DNA of 64,000 bases from Pseudomonas sp. DNDY-54 (GTDB taxonomy: Bacteria; Pseudomonadota; Gammaproteobacteria; Pseudomonadales; Pseudomonadaceae), in assembly GCF_019880365.1 (NCBI RefSeq), contig NZ_CP082271.1:1488001-1552000 (forward strand). Reading direction: 5' to 3'. Both the position numbers and the translations under genes were made by a program. Each line of letters starts with the position of its first letter. Within the stretch, counting starts at the first letter, position 1. The notes beneath the pieces were generated by a model. The model was not told the DNA's origin, did no database searches, and saw only the letters and a program-made list of their open reading frames with translations. Shown here piece by piece: positions 37,120 through 45,222 of the stretch.

Positions 37120-38409
37120 TTACCACCAGGCTTCTGCCTGAACGCCGAAGGTCAGACCGTCGTCATCGCCAGCGTCGATTGATTCGCTGGCTGCCTGATA
37201 GCGGCCGCCGTCCCACTGGGCGTAGGTAGCGAACACGCGGATCTGCGGGCGTGCCCAAAAGCTGCGGCCGGCCGACCACTGCTGGGCGAGGGTGAGCTTC
37301 TTAAGATCGCGGCTGCGCTCGCCGTCGGCCTGAGGGTCAACACGGTCATAGCCGAACTCCAGCGCAGTGCTCATGGTGTCGTTCCACTTGTAGACCGGAC
37401 GGACGCCGAAGGAGAGCCATTTCTGGCCGGAGTCATTGTCGAAGTCGCGATCTTCGTAGATTTGTACGTACATCATTTCGATGGTGTCGGTCAGCCCGAC
37501 CACGCCCTGGTTGACCAGGCGCAGCATGTCGCCATCGCTATTGCCGGTGTTGTTGCGGCCACTGGTGGCGATGATGCCGTCGGTGCCGTACTGCACGGCG
37601 AGCTTGTTGTAACCACCGAACCAGCTGGCTTGAGTGTGCTCAAGGGTGACCAGATGACCTTTCTGGTCCTGGTAGCCGTCGTCGCGTTCCTGAAGGTCCG
37701 TCAGGTTGGCTTTGCCGTAGTCGTAGCCGATCTCGAGCTTGCCGTTGGGGTTGACGTCGATCTCGCCGATACGGAAGTCCAGGGTGTCGTTGGCGATGTT
37801 GGTGCCAGTCCCTGAACCCTGGTAGGCCCATTCGCCATCGGTGTTGCGGATCCAGGCGATGCTGCCTTTGCCGAAGCCCAGATCAATGTCTTCGATGCCG
37901 GCGCCCGGGCCGGACACGTCCCAGTAGTAGTAGTCGTTGATGTGCACGTCATGACGCTTGTAGTAGCGCTTGCCTGCCCAGATGTCAGCGCCCGGCAGGC
38001 TCTGGATCAGGTTGTGGCCGACCACATTGAACTGGCGGATCGCGACATCCCCGCTTTCATCGAAGGGGTTGTTGGCACCACCGTTGGTGTCGGTGCGGGT
38101 GGCTTCCCAGTCGTTCGCCTGCCGCGAGTTGTAGGCGATCATGCTGTCGACGTAGAAGCTCTGCTCGCCTTCCTTCCACACTTCCTGGCCCAAGCCGATT
38201 TCGGCGTAGGTTTCACACTCGTTGCCGAGACGGTACTTGGCCGGCGCGCCAGCAGCCTGGAAGCAGGCCTGGTCGCCTCCGCCGGCCGTCGCACCGACGC
38301 CGGAGCGCATGTAGCCGTGAAAATCCACCGCTTGCGCGGGTATGGCAGCCAGGATGGCAGCGCAGAGCAGGGTGGGTTGCAGAAGACGCAGGGAATGTTG
38401 CCGGTTCAT
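37120..38409 (-). CDS. lamB: Maltoporin LamB
   Basis: LamB is the trimeric 18-stranded outer membrane channel for maltodextrins. The 429-residue precursor has a 27-residue signal peptide (ends AQAVDFHG) and family sequences: DFHGYMRSGVG, KYRLGNECETYAEIGLGQEVW, AYNSRQANDWE, IWAGKRYYKRHDVHINDYYYWD (a greasy slide aromatic stretch) and a C-terminal aromatic Trp-Trp end. AAAGGA precedes ATG 38409. It is divergent from the secreted amylase gene, and MalT-box-like sites lie in the shared 407-bp intergenic region, as expected for MalT control. Confidence 0.93.
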   Translation of the reverse strand: MNRQHSLRLLQPTLLCAAILAAIPAQAVDFHGYMRSGVGATAGGGDQACFQAAGAPAKYRLGNECETYAEIGLGQEVWKEGEQSFYVDSMIAYNSRQANDWEATRTDTNGGANNPFDESGDVAIRQFNVVGHNLIQSLPGADIWAGKRYYKRHDVHINDYYYWDVSGPGAGIEDIDLGFGKGSIAWIRNTDGEWAYQGSGTGTNIANDTLDFRIGEIDVNPNGKLEIGYDYGKANLTDLQERDDGYQDQKGHLVTLEHTQASWFGGYNKLAVQYGTDGIIATSGRNNTGNSDGDMLRLVNQGVVGLTDTIEMMYVQIYEDRDFDNDSGQKWLSFGVRPVYKWNDTMSTALEFGYDRVDPQADGERSRDLKKLTLAQQWSAGRSFWARPQIRVFATYAQWDGGRYQAASESIDAGDDDGLTFGVQAEAWW

Positions 38410-38816
38410 CGCGATAGTCCTTTGTTCTTTTTGTTGGTCTGTGCTCGGCCAAATGCGGGCCGTTCAAGTACTGCCAGCGGTGGCGCCAGCTTTGCCCGGT
38501 CGAATGCGGAACGGGCTGGCGGCGAACGAAAGCCTGCGGATCGGCGACGTTCGCGACATCCTCCCCGCAGGTTTTTTTCAAGGCGGAGCGGCGGGGCGTA
38601 GCGGGGGAGGAGGGAGATTGGCCGGAAAGGTGCCGCGTACTACGCCTGGCCACTAAGCCCGGTGAAAAACCGCCGGGGAGGTATGGCGTGCCGGGAATGC
38701 GCGGCAGTCTGGCCCGGACGGTGGCGTTCGCGTCGTCGCCCTCTGCGCCCGGTTGTCCGGGAAACCGGTGACCGATGTCGGGTGCTCACAACAACTACAA
38801 AAGTGGAGCTACTTCG
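38410..38816. promoter_or_regulatory. lamB/amyP divergent control region with MalT-box-like sites
   Basis: About 400 bp without a gene. GGGGAGGAGG at 38604-38613 (plus) fits the MalT consensus GGGGAKGAGG exactly, GGGGAGGATG at 38557-38566 (minus) fits 9 of 10, and a weaker GGGGAGGTA lies at 38675-38683. The motif GGGGCGTAG at 38593-38601 recurs near malE and the alpha-glucosidase gene. Clustered, differently oriented sites are usual for MalT promoters. Confidence 0.6.
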
Positions 38817-40478
38817 ATGAAACATCCCTTGCTTCCTGCCCGCCTGGCCTTGGCGGTGTCCTCCTTGCTGCTGACGCTGAGTGGCGCATATGCAGCGGAT
38901 CTAGCCGGCAAGAGTCCGGCTGGGGTTCGTTATCACGGCGGTGACGAAATCATCCTCCAGGGTTTCCACTGGAACGTGGTTCGGGAGTCCGCCAACAACT
39001 GGTACAACACCCTGCGCGAGATGGCGCCAACCATCTCAGCGGATGGTTTCAGCGCGATCTGGATGCCTGTGCCCTGGCGCGATTTCTCCAGCTGGAGCGA
39101 TGGTGCCAACTCTGGCGGTGGCGAGGGTTATTTCTGGCATGACTTCAACAAGAATGGCCGCTATGGCAGCGACGCCCAGCTCAAGCAGGCGGCTGCTGCC
39201 CTGAACGGCGCCCAGGTCAAAGTGCTGTATGACGCCGTTCCCAATCATATGAATCGCGGTTACCCGAACAAGGAAATCAACCTGCCGGCCGGCCAGGGTT
39301 TCTGGCGTAACGATTGCTCCGATCCCGGCAACTACCCCAACGACTGCGATGATGGCGACCGTTTCGTGGGCGGCGACGCCGACCTCAACACCGCCAACCC
39401 GCAGGTATACGGCATGTTCCGCGACGAGTTCTCCAACCTGCGCAGCAACTATGGCGCCGGCGGGTTTCGCTTCGACTTCGTGCGCGGTTACGCCAGTGAG
39501 CGGGTCGATTCCTGGATGAGCGAGGCTCACGACAACGCCTTTTGCGTGGGCGAGCTGTGGAAGGCGCCGGCCGAATATCCGAGCTGGGACTGGCGGAACA
39601 CCGCCAGCTGGCAGCAGGTGATCAAGGACTGGTCCGATCGCGCCAGGTGCCCGGTGTTCGACTTCGCGCTCAAGGAGCGCATGCAGAACGGCGCCATCGC
39701 TGACTGGAAGCACGGCCTCAACGGCAACCCCGATCCGCGCTGGCGGGAAGTGGCGGTAACCTTCGTCGACAACCATGACACCGGTTATTCACCCGGTCAG
39801 AACGGCGGCCAGCATCACTGGGCGCTGCGTGACGATCTGGTGCGTCAGGCCTACGCCTACATCCTGTCGAGCCCCGGTACGCCGGTGGTGTACTGGTCGC
39901 ATATGTACGACTGGGGGCACGCGCCACTGATTCGTCAGCTGATCCAGATCCGCCGTGCCGCAGGGGTGCGGGCCGATTCGGCGATCGAGTTCCACAGCGG
40001 TCATTCCGGTCTGGTGGCAACCGTACGGGGTACGGCGCAAACGCTGGTGATCGCCTTGGGTTCGAACCTGACCGATCCTTCTCAGGTCAGCAGCGGGAGC
40101 TTCAGTCAGGCGTTGAACGAGGACAATGGCCAGCTGAAGATCTGGACCACTGGCAGCACGAACGGCGGCGGCGAGGGCAGTCTGGTCAGCGTCAACTTCC
40201 GCTGTGACAACGGCGTGACTCAGCCGGGCGATAGCGTTTATGCCGTCGGCAACCTGACCCAGCTCGGCAGCTGGAGCCCGGCGGGTGCGGTACGACTGAC
40301 GGACGTCAGTAGCTATCCCACCTGGAAAGGCACGATAAGCCTGCCGGCCGGTCAGGCTGTGGAGTGGAAGTGCATCGTGCGCAGCGAGGCCAACCCGGCG
40401 CAGGTAAAAACCTGGCAATCGGGCGCCAACAACCGCGTCACCAGCGCAGCGGGTGCGAGCACCACGGGTCGCTTCTAA
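38817..40478 (+). CDS. amyP: Secreted maltotetraose-forming alpha-amylase (glucan 1,4-alpha-maltotetraohydrolase)
   Basis: This extracellular GH13 enzyme cuts maltotetraose from the non-reducing ends of starch. The 553-residue precursor has a signal peptide (ends GAYA), then a mature start DLAGKSPAGVRYHGGDEII nearly identical to the P. stutzeri G4 amylase I recall. Catalytic regions are GFRFDFVRG (nucleophile Asp), FCVGELWK (acid Glu) and FVDNHDTGY (Asp); LYDAVPNHMNRGY supports the calcium site. A C-terminal CBM20 starch-binding domain follows (about 450-550, SVNFRCDNGVT to WQSGANN). ATG 38817 has GTGGAG 8 bases before it; the upstream in-frame start at 38775 would spoil the signal peptide. 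It is divergent from lamB. Confidence 0.95.
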   Translation: MKHPLLPARLALAVSSLLLTLSGAYAADLAGKSPAGVRYHGGDEIILQGFHWNVVRESANNWYNTLREMAPTISADGFSAIWMPVPWRDFSSWSDGANSGGGEGYFWHDFNKNGRYGSDAQLKQAAAALNGAQVKVLYDAVPNHMNRGYPNKEINLPAGQGFWRNDCSDPGNYPNDCDDGDRFVGGDADLNTANPQVYGMFRDEFSNLRSNYGAGGFRFDFVRGYASERVDSWMSEAHDNAFCVGELWKAPAEYPSWDWRNTASWQQVIKDWSDRARCPVFDFALKERMQNGAIADWKHGLNGNPDPRWREVAVTFVDNHDTGYSPGQNGGQHHWALRDDLVRQAYAYILSSPGTPVVYWSHMYDWGHAPLIRQLIQIRRAAGVRADSAIEFHSGHSGLVATVRGTAQTLVIALGSNLTDPSQVSSGSFSQALNEDNGQLKIWTTGSTNGGGEGSLVSVNFRCDNGVTQPGDSVYAVGNLTQLGSWSPAGAVRLTDVSSYPTWKGTISLPAGQAVEWKCIVRSEANPAQVKTWQSGANNRVTSAAGASTTGRF

Positions 40479-40494
40479 CCTGTAAGCCTGTCTT

Positions 40495-40525
40495 AGCCGG
40501 GCCCGTTCGGGCCCGGCTTCTGTTG
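40495..40525 (+). terminator. Probable terminator after amyP
   Basis: AGCCGGGCCC and GGGCCCGGCT form a 10-bp stem with a GTTC loop, followed by a short T-containing tail. It separates amyP from the convergent kinase-fold gene and may serve both strands. Confidence 0.65.
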
Positions 40526-40548
40526 GCGCTAGTTGACTCGGACGGGTA

Positions 40549-41616
40549 TCAAGCCACTTGCCAGCGCTGGGCAAGCTGGCGAGCCTCCCTCAGTTGGTCA
40601 AACAAGCTGTTCTTGCTCTCCACCACGACGAGCCTCTGTAGATCGGCGTAGCGTTCACGCGCCGTGCGCTCCAGCCAGCCGATACGCGCCATGGTCGACG
40701 GCGTGCAGGTCTGACCGCTGAGGTCGTCATGCAGATCCAGCCAATGGGACCGCCAGGCTTCCTGCAGGTACAACTCCGTAGCATCGCTAACCAGGGCGCG
40801 CCGCCAGCTGGCGATCATGCCGTCCAGCCAGTCGAGCACCCCGGGCAGGGCGCCGCGGCTTGCGAGCTCTGCGCGCAGACGCTGATAGGCCTCGACGGCG
40901 ATACGCTTTTCCAAGACGAAGGCAGCGAGCGCAAGGCGTTCGCCGTCCTGCTCAAGTCTCAACAGATGGGCGAAAAATTGGCGAGTTTCAAAGCGTTCAG
41001 CGGCGTGAAACTGTGGCATCGCAGTCCCGTTGCTATTGAACGCGCGTAGCGGATCGAAACGGTACATGTAGCCGAAGTCGAACAGCCGCACCTGACCGTC
41101 ATCTAGCGTGTTACCGGGGCAGAGGTCCCACTCGAACAGGCCGCCCAGCAAGAGCGCCACCAGCGTATCGAAGAGCTGCACGAGCTGACGTTCGTCCCAC
41201 GTGTCGATCGTCACACCCTCGATCCAGGGCGAGAGCAATAGGCCATGGCGAAAGCTGGCGTAGCGGGTGTCGACGATGGCGTTCAGCCGCTCGCCGAGCA
41301 CTGGGTCGCGCTTGAGTTCGCGCAGGTCGGCACGGCGCTGGATCTCATTGAGAAAGCTGGTCTGCCCGTCGACGTTCTGCACCTTGCATTTGTCGCGGGC
41401 GAGCTTGAGGGTCCAGTCCTGCCCGCCCGCGTGAATGCGATAGACATGCGCGGTAAGCCCCGCGCTGAACCGTTCGCGCACGTAGGGCTCATCGCCTCGG
41501 GTAGCGACGAGCTGTTCCAACGGCAGCGGGCACTCTTCAGGCGTGCCGATTTCCAGCTCCGCACCGCTGGCGACGAAAGCCAGCTGCGCAGCGTGGCGGT
41601 GTTGTTCGGGTGTCAT
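40549..41616 (-). CDS. Kinase-fold protein (APH/YrbL-like) downstream of malS
   Basis: The 355-residue protein has the elements of the protein-kinase/aminoglycoside-kinase fold: a beta3 lysine in DWTLKLARD (about 72), a helix C glutamate in SFLNEIQRR, a catalytic loop EWDLCPGNTLDDG with Asp and Asn, and a metal-binding LFDFGYMYRFD. A helical C-terminus of about 120 residues follows. Small-molecule phosphorylation is likely, but the substrate is unknown. It starts 21 bp after malS with GGAG 6 bases before ATG 41616 and is probably co-transcribed, so a sugar or a maltodextrin-related substrate is an attractive guess. It does not resemble the known maltokinase (Mak/Pep2) in length or in its extra domains. 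Confidence 0.6.
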   Translation of the reverse strand: MTPEQHRHAAQLAFVASGAELEIGTPEECPLPLEQLVATRGDEPYVRERFSAGLTAHVYRIHAGGQDWTLKLARDKCKVQNVDGQTSFLNEIQRRADLRELKRDPVLGERLNAIVDTRYASFRHGLLLSPWIEGVTIDTWDERQLVQLFDTLVALLLGGLFEWDLCPGNTLDDGQVRLFDFGYMYRFDPLRAFNSNGTAMPQFHAAERFETRQFFAHLLRLEQDGERLALAAFVLEKRIAVEAYQRLRAELASRGALPGVLDWLDGMIASWRRALVSDATELYLQEAWRSHWLDLHDDLSGQTCTPSTMARIGWLERTARERYADLQRLVVVESKNSLFDQLREARQLAQRWQVA

Positions 41617-41637
41617 AACCAACTCCAGCGACCCGGC

Positions 41638-43704
41638 TCAGCGAGCCTGTACCACGATGATCCGGTCGTCGCCGTGCTGGCGAGCGAAGGCGTAAGGCGA
41701 CTCGGACAGTTGCCGGTGGCTGCCCGCACCGATTGCGGGATGGCGTGCGCGGAACTGACCGAGGCGCTGCCAATGCCGGATCAGCGCGTCGACTTCCGGC
41801 TTGGCGTGATCGTCCCAGTTCATGTCCGAGCGGGTGCCCTGATAGGGGTCGGAGCCTGTAGGCCCGAAAGCGCGTGCGCTTTCGTCGCCGTAATAGATCT
41901 GCACCGCGCCTGGGCTCAGCAGCAAGGCGCTGGCGAGGCCATGCTGGCGCTGCAGGTCGTTGTCGTGCTGGGCTGAGAACAGGGACGTGTCGTGGGATGA
42001 GGCGTAGCTCATGAAGTTATGCCCCGGATTCTGCGCCAGCAGCTCCGCGTAGTGCCCGTAGCTCTTGTCGGCGCGGCGCAGGCAATCGCTGGCAGTGCCG
42101 GCTATTTCCTCCTGGAAGGCAAAGTTGATCAGTGCATCGAAACCGTTGGCCTGATAGTCGCTGGTTTCCGGCCCGTGACCGAAGACTTCACCCACCATCC
42201 AGAACGGCTCGCCCGCCATCGGGTCGTCCGGATTGGCGTCGGACCACGCTTGGCGCGCCCGGTCTGCGTGCTGGCGCAGCGCTGCCCAGGCTTCCGGTTC
42301 GACATGCATGACGGTGTCGGCACGAAAACCATCGACGCCGAACTCACGCACCCAGGTCGTCAGCCATTCGTTGAGGTAGTCACGCACCCGGTAGCCGTCA
42401 CGCTCGACGGCGCGGGTGGGCCGCTTGTGGCGAAGGAATTCAGGGAGGCCGACCGGGCTCTCTGACTCGGTGCGAAAGTCCGGCAAGAACGCCAGCGAGC
42501 CTTTTACCGGGTCCACCAAGACGCTTGGTGGAGCAGGGTAGTCGGCTATGCCGGCGCGCACCCACTCCTTGCCCCACCAGCGTGACCAGGCCGGGTGATC
42601 GTAGTCGATCAGGTTGTGGTAGGCGTGCAGGTTCTCGTAGGGCTCCGGCTGCCAGTCTGTCCAGCGCTCCGGCAGGTATTGCGCCATGCCGTCGCGCAGG
42701 GCGCCGAATCCTAGGTTTTGCATATCTGCGAGCGTGGAATAGCCGGCGTGGTTGAGCACTACATCGAACAACACACGAATACCGCGCGCATGGGCACCGG
42801 CGATGAGTTCGCGAAGGTCGGCCTCGCTGCCCATGTTGGCATCCAGCTGGGTGTAATCCAGCGCGTAGTAGCCGTGGTAGGCGTAATGGCGGAAGTCGCC
42901 TTTGTCGCCGCCACCGACCCACCCGTGGATTTGTTCGTAAGGCGCGCTTATCCAGAGTGCGTCCACACCCAGCTCGGACAGATAGTCGAGCTTGCCGGTC
43001 AGGCCCTTGAGATCGCCGCCGTGAAAGGTGCCGATCTCCTGCGCACCGTCAGGCTCTCGGCCATAGCTGCGGTCGTTGCTCGGGTCGCCGTTGGCGAAGC
43101 GATCCGTGAGGGTGAAATAGACGGTCGCGTTACGCCAGTCACGTGGCTGCTTTGAAGGCGCGTCAGCCGCCTCAATCAGCAGCAAGCCGTTGCTCTCCGG
43201 TGCCGGCATCAGTTCGACCTTGCCGTTCTGCACGGTTGCGGTATTACCGCTGTAGGCGTCGCGCAACCGCTGACCGTTGTCGAACACACCGGCGACCGGC
43301 ACCTGTACGGCTTCGCCATTCCACGGGCGGCACGCGTGTTCGACCGGCTTGCTCTCCTGGCGGATCGGCAGCAGTCGCAGGTTGGCGTCCTCGCCGGTCT
43401 GCACCAGCAGGCGGTAGCGGCCCGGCTTCGTCACCTTGAAATGGTAGTTGCTGCCGGGTTTCAGATCATGTCGCTGAAACGGTTTGAGCGGCTCATGTTC
43501 AGTCGCGCCGGCGCCCAGCTGTAGCACGCCTTCGGGCAGCTCTAGCTCCGTCTCGAAGCGATCGTCGGCCAGGCTTTCCCATGACGGCGTTAGTGGCTGA
43601 CCGCCCAGTCGAATCGGGAATTGCGGTTCCGCTTGTATAACGGGTGCGAGCAGACCGAAACAAAGGGCTAGGATAGATGGACTAAGGGGCGGCAGAGGGC
43701 GCAT
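41638..43704 (-). CDS. malS: Periplasmic alpha-amylase MalS
   Basis: MalS cuts long maltodextrins in the periplasm so that the MalEFGK importer can take them. The 688-residue precursor has a signal peptide (ends IQAEPQ), an N-terminal beta domain with paired cysteines (HACRPWNG), and a GH13 catalytic barrel from about 220: YFTLTDRFANGDPSNDRSYG, DVVLNHAGY, GFRADTVMH (nucleophile), VGEVFG (acid) and YASSHDTSLF. E. coli MalS has 676 residues. ATG 43704 follows GGAG by 6 bases; 32 upstream codons in frame would precede the signal peptide and are rejected. It is divergent from malE and shares MalT-box-like sites. Confidence 0.88.
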   Translation of the reverse strand: MRPLPPLSPSILALCFGLLAPVIQAEPQFPIRLGGQPLTPSWESLADDRFETELELPEGVLQLGAGATEHEPLKPFQRHDLKPGSNYHFKVTKPGRYRLLVQTGEDANLRLLPIRQESKPVEHACRPWNGEAVQVPVAGVFDNGQRLRDAYSGNTATVQNGKVELMPAPESNGLLLIEAADAPSKQPRDWRNATVYFTLTDRFANGDPSNDRSYGREPDGAQEIGTFHGGDLKGLTGKLDYLSELGVDALWISAPYEQIHGWVGGGDKGDFRHYAYHGYYALDYTQLDANMGSEADLRELIAGAHARGIRVLFDVVLNHAGYSTLADMQNLGFGALRDGMAQYLPERWTDWQPEPYENLHAYHNLIDYDHPAWSRWWGKEWVRAGIADYPAPPSVLVDPVKGSLAFLPDFRTESESPVGLPEFLRHKRPTRAVERDGYRVRDYLNEWLTTWVREFGVDGFRADTVMHVEPEAWAALRQHADRARQAWSDANPDDPMAGEPFWMVGEVFGHGPETSDYQANGFDALINFAFQEEIAGTASDCLRRADKSYGHYAELLAQNPGHNFMSYASSHDTSLFSAQHDNDLQRQHGLASALLLSPGAVQIYYGDESARAFGPTGSDPYQGTRSDMNWDDHAKPEVDALIRHWQRLGQFRARHPAIGAGSHRQLSESPYAFARQHGDDRIIVVQAR

Positions 43705-43828
43705 GTCCGGCTCCGGCTTGGCGAGAAGATGGCTATATTCAAGCCTGTTTTCTTCATGCCGTGCAGGCTGAGATAGGCAATTCAAAGCCTCTGAAAACAC
43801 AGCGCGAAGACAAAACTACGCCCTGCAT

Positions 43829-43860
43829 CTACGCCCCTCATCCTCCCTCGGAGGAGGATG
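43829..43860. promoter_or_regulatory. MalT-box-like cluster between malS and malE
   Basis: On the minus strand GAGGATGAGG (43836-43845) matches the MalT consensus at 9 of 10 positions; on the plus strand GGAGGATG (43853-43860) is a partial copy. Together CATCCTCC and GGAGGATG form an inverted repeat about 100 bp before the malE start. CTACGCCCC at 43829-43837 abuts it and recurs elsewhere in the regulon. Confidence 0.6.
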
Positions 43861-43961
43861 TTTTAGCTGATCGGCGGGGAGAGTATGGATGCACTGCAGA
43901 CCGCCTGACGGCACGCAGAACGTTGTGGATCAAAAATAAGAAGCCACGAGGAATGACCCAA

Positions 43962-45149
43962 ATGAATAAAAAGCTGTTTGCAGCGGCCGCGATCGGTCTC
44001 TCCGCCACCCTGAGCCTGCCGCTGTCCGTCCAGGCCGCCATCGAAGAAGGCAAGCTGGTTGTCTGGATAAATGGCGACAAGGGCTACAAAGGGCTGGCCA
44101 AGGTCGGCGAGAAGTTCACCGAAGAAACCGGTATTCCCGTTGAGGTTGCGCATCCCGACGCTGCCACTGACAAGTTCCAGCAAGCAGCGGCCACAGGCAA
44201 CGGACCGGACATTTTTATCTGGGCGCATGATCGCCTCGGTGAATGGGCACAAAGCGGGCTGATCACCCCGGTCACGCCCAGCGCCAAGAGCCAGAACGAA
44301 GTGGCTGATTTCGCCTGGGAAGCGGTGAGCTATAACGGCAAGCAGTGGGGCTACCCCATCGCGGTGGAAGCACCGGCGTTGATCTATAACAAGGCCCTGG
44401 TGCCGACGCCGCCGAAGACCTTTGACGAAGTTTTCTCCATCCACAAGGAACTCGCCGCTGACGGTAAGCGAGCGATCCTCTGGGATTACAACAACACCTA
44501 CTTCACCTGGGCCTTGCTGGCTGCCAACGGCGGTTATGCATTCGCTGACACCGACTCGGGTTATGACGTCAGCAAGACCGGCGTGAACAATGAAGGCGCC
44601 AAGCAGGGCGCGATGGTGCTCAAAGCGCTTATCGACCAGGGCGTCATGCCCAAGGGCGCGGACTACAGCGCGGCTGAAGCAGCTTTCAACAAGGGCGAAT
44701 CGGCAATGTTCATCAGCGGGCCCTGGGCATGGTCGAACATCCGCAAGAGCGGAATCGACTTCGGCGTTGCGCCCATTCCGGCGGTAGGTGACAGCCCGAG
44801 TAAGCCGTTCTCCGGCGTGATGGCCGCAACCCTCAACGCGGCCAGCCCGAATCAGGCGTTGGCGGTTGAGTTTCTGGAGAACTACCTGCTCCAGGTCGAA
44901 GGTCTGAAAGCAGTAAACGCCGATGTAGCGCTGGGCGCTGTGGTGAACAAGGAATACATGGCCGAGCTGTCGGGTGATCCGATGATCAAGGCCACCTTCG
45001 AAAGCGCCCAGCAGGGTCGTCCGATGCCGAACATTCCGCAGATGGGCGTGTTCTGGTCGGCCATGGAGCCTGCGCTGACGAACATCACCTCCGGTCGCCA
45101 AACCGTGGATGCCGCCCTGGATGACGCCGCCAAACGCATCGTCAAGTAA
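43962..45149 (+). CDS. malE: Maltose/maltodextrin-binding protein MalE
   Basis: The 395-residue precursor is the periplasmic receptor of the maltodextrin ABC importer. A signal peptide (ends VQAAIEEGK) leads to the MalE core: LVVWINGDKGYKGLAKVGEKF, PDIFIWAHDRLGEWAQSGL, ISGPWAWSNIRKSGIDFGVAPI and a C-terminal DAALDDAAKRIVK, all close to E. coli MalE (396 residues). GAGGA lies 9 bases before ATG 43962; an ATG at 43953 abuts the ribosome site and is rejected. It heads the malE-malF-malG run. A stable hairpin follows at 45171-45200. Confidence 0.93.
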   Translation: MNKKLFAAAAIGLSATLSLPLSVQAAIEEGKLVVWINGDKGYKGLAKVGEKFTEETGIPVEVAHPDAATDKFQQAAATGNGPDIFIWAHDRLGEWAQSGLITPVTPSAKSQNEVADFAWEAVSYNGKQWGYPIAVEAPALIYNKALVPTPPKTFDEVFSIHKELAADGKRAILWDYNNTYFTWALLAANGGYAFADTDSGYDVSKTGVNNEGAKQGAMVLKALIDQGVMPKGADYSAAEAAFNKGESAMFISGPWAWSNIRKSGIDFGVAPIPAVGDSPSKPFSGVMAATLNAASPNQALAVEFLENYLLQVEGLKAVNADVALGAVVNKEYMAELSGDPMIKATFESAQQGRPMPNIPQMGVFWSAMEPALTNITSGRQTVDAALDDAAKRIVK

Positions 45150-45170
45150 CGACAACCCGCAGTCGCAACC

Positions 45171-45200
45171 GCAGCCGGAGACGCCTGCGTTTCCGGCTGC
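45171..45200 (+). other. Intercistronic stem-loop between malE and malF
   Basis: GCAGCCGGA pairs with TCCGGCTGC around a 12-base loop, 22 bp after malE. There is no T run. It resembles the processing/stabilising hairpins that keep malE mRNA more abundant than malF mRNA in enterobacteria. malF would start just after it (45223). Confidence 0.6.
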
Positions 45201-45222
45201 GCGTCCTGAGGCCCAGATTCCG

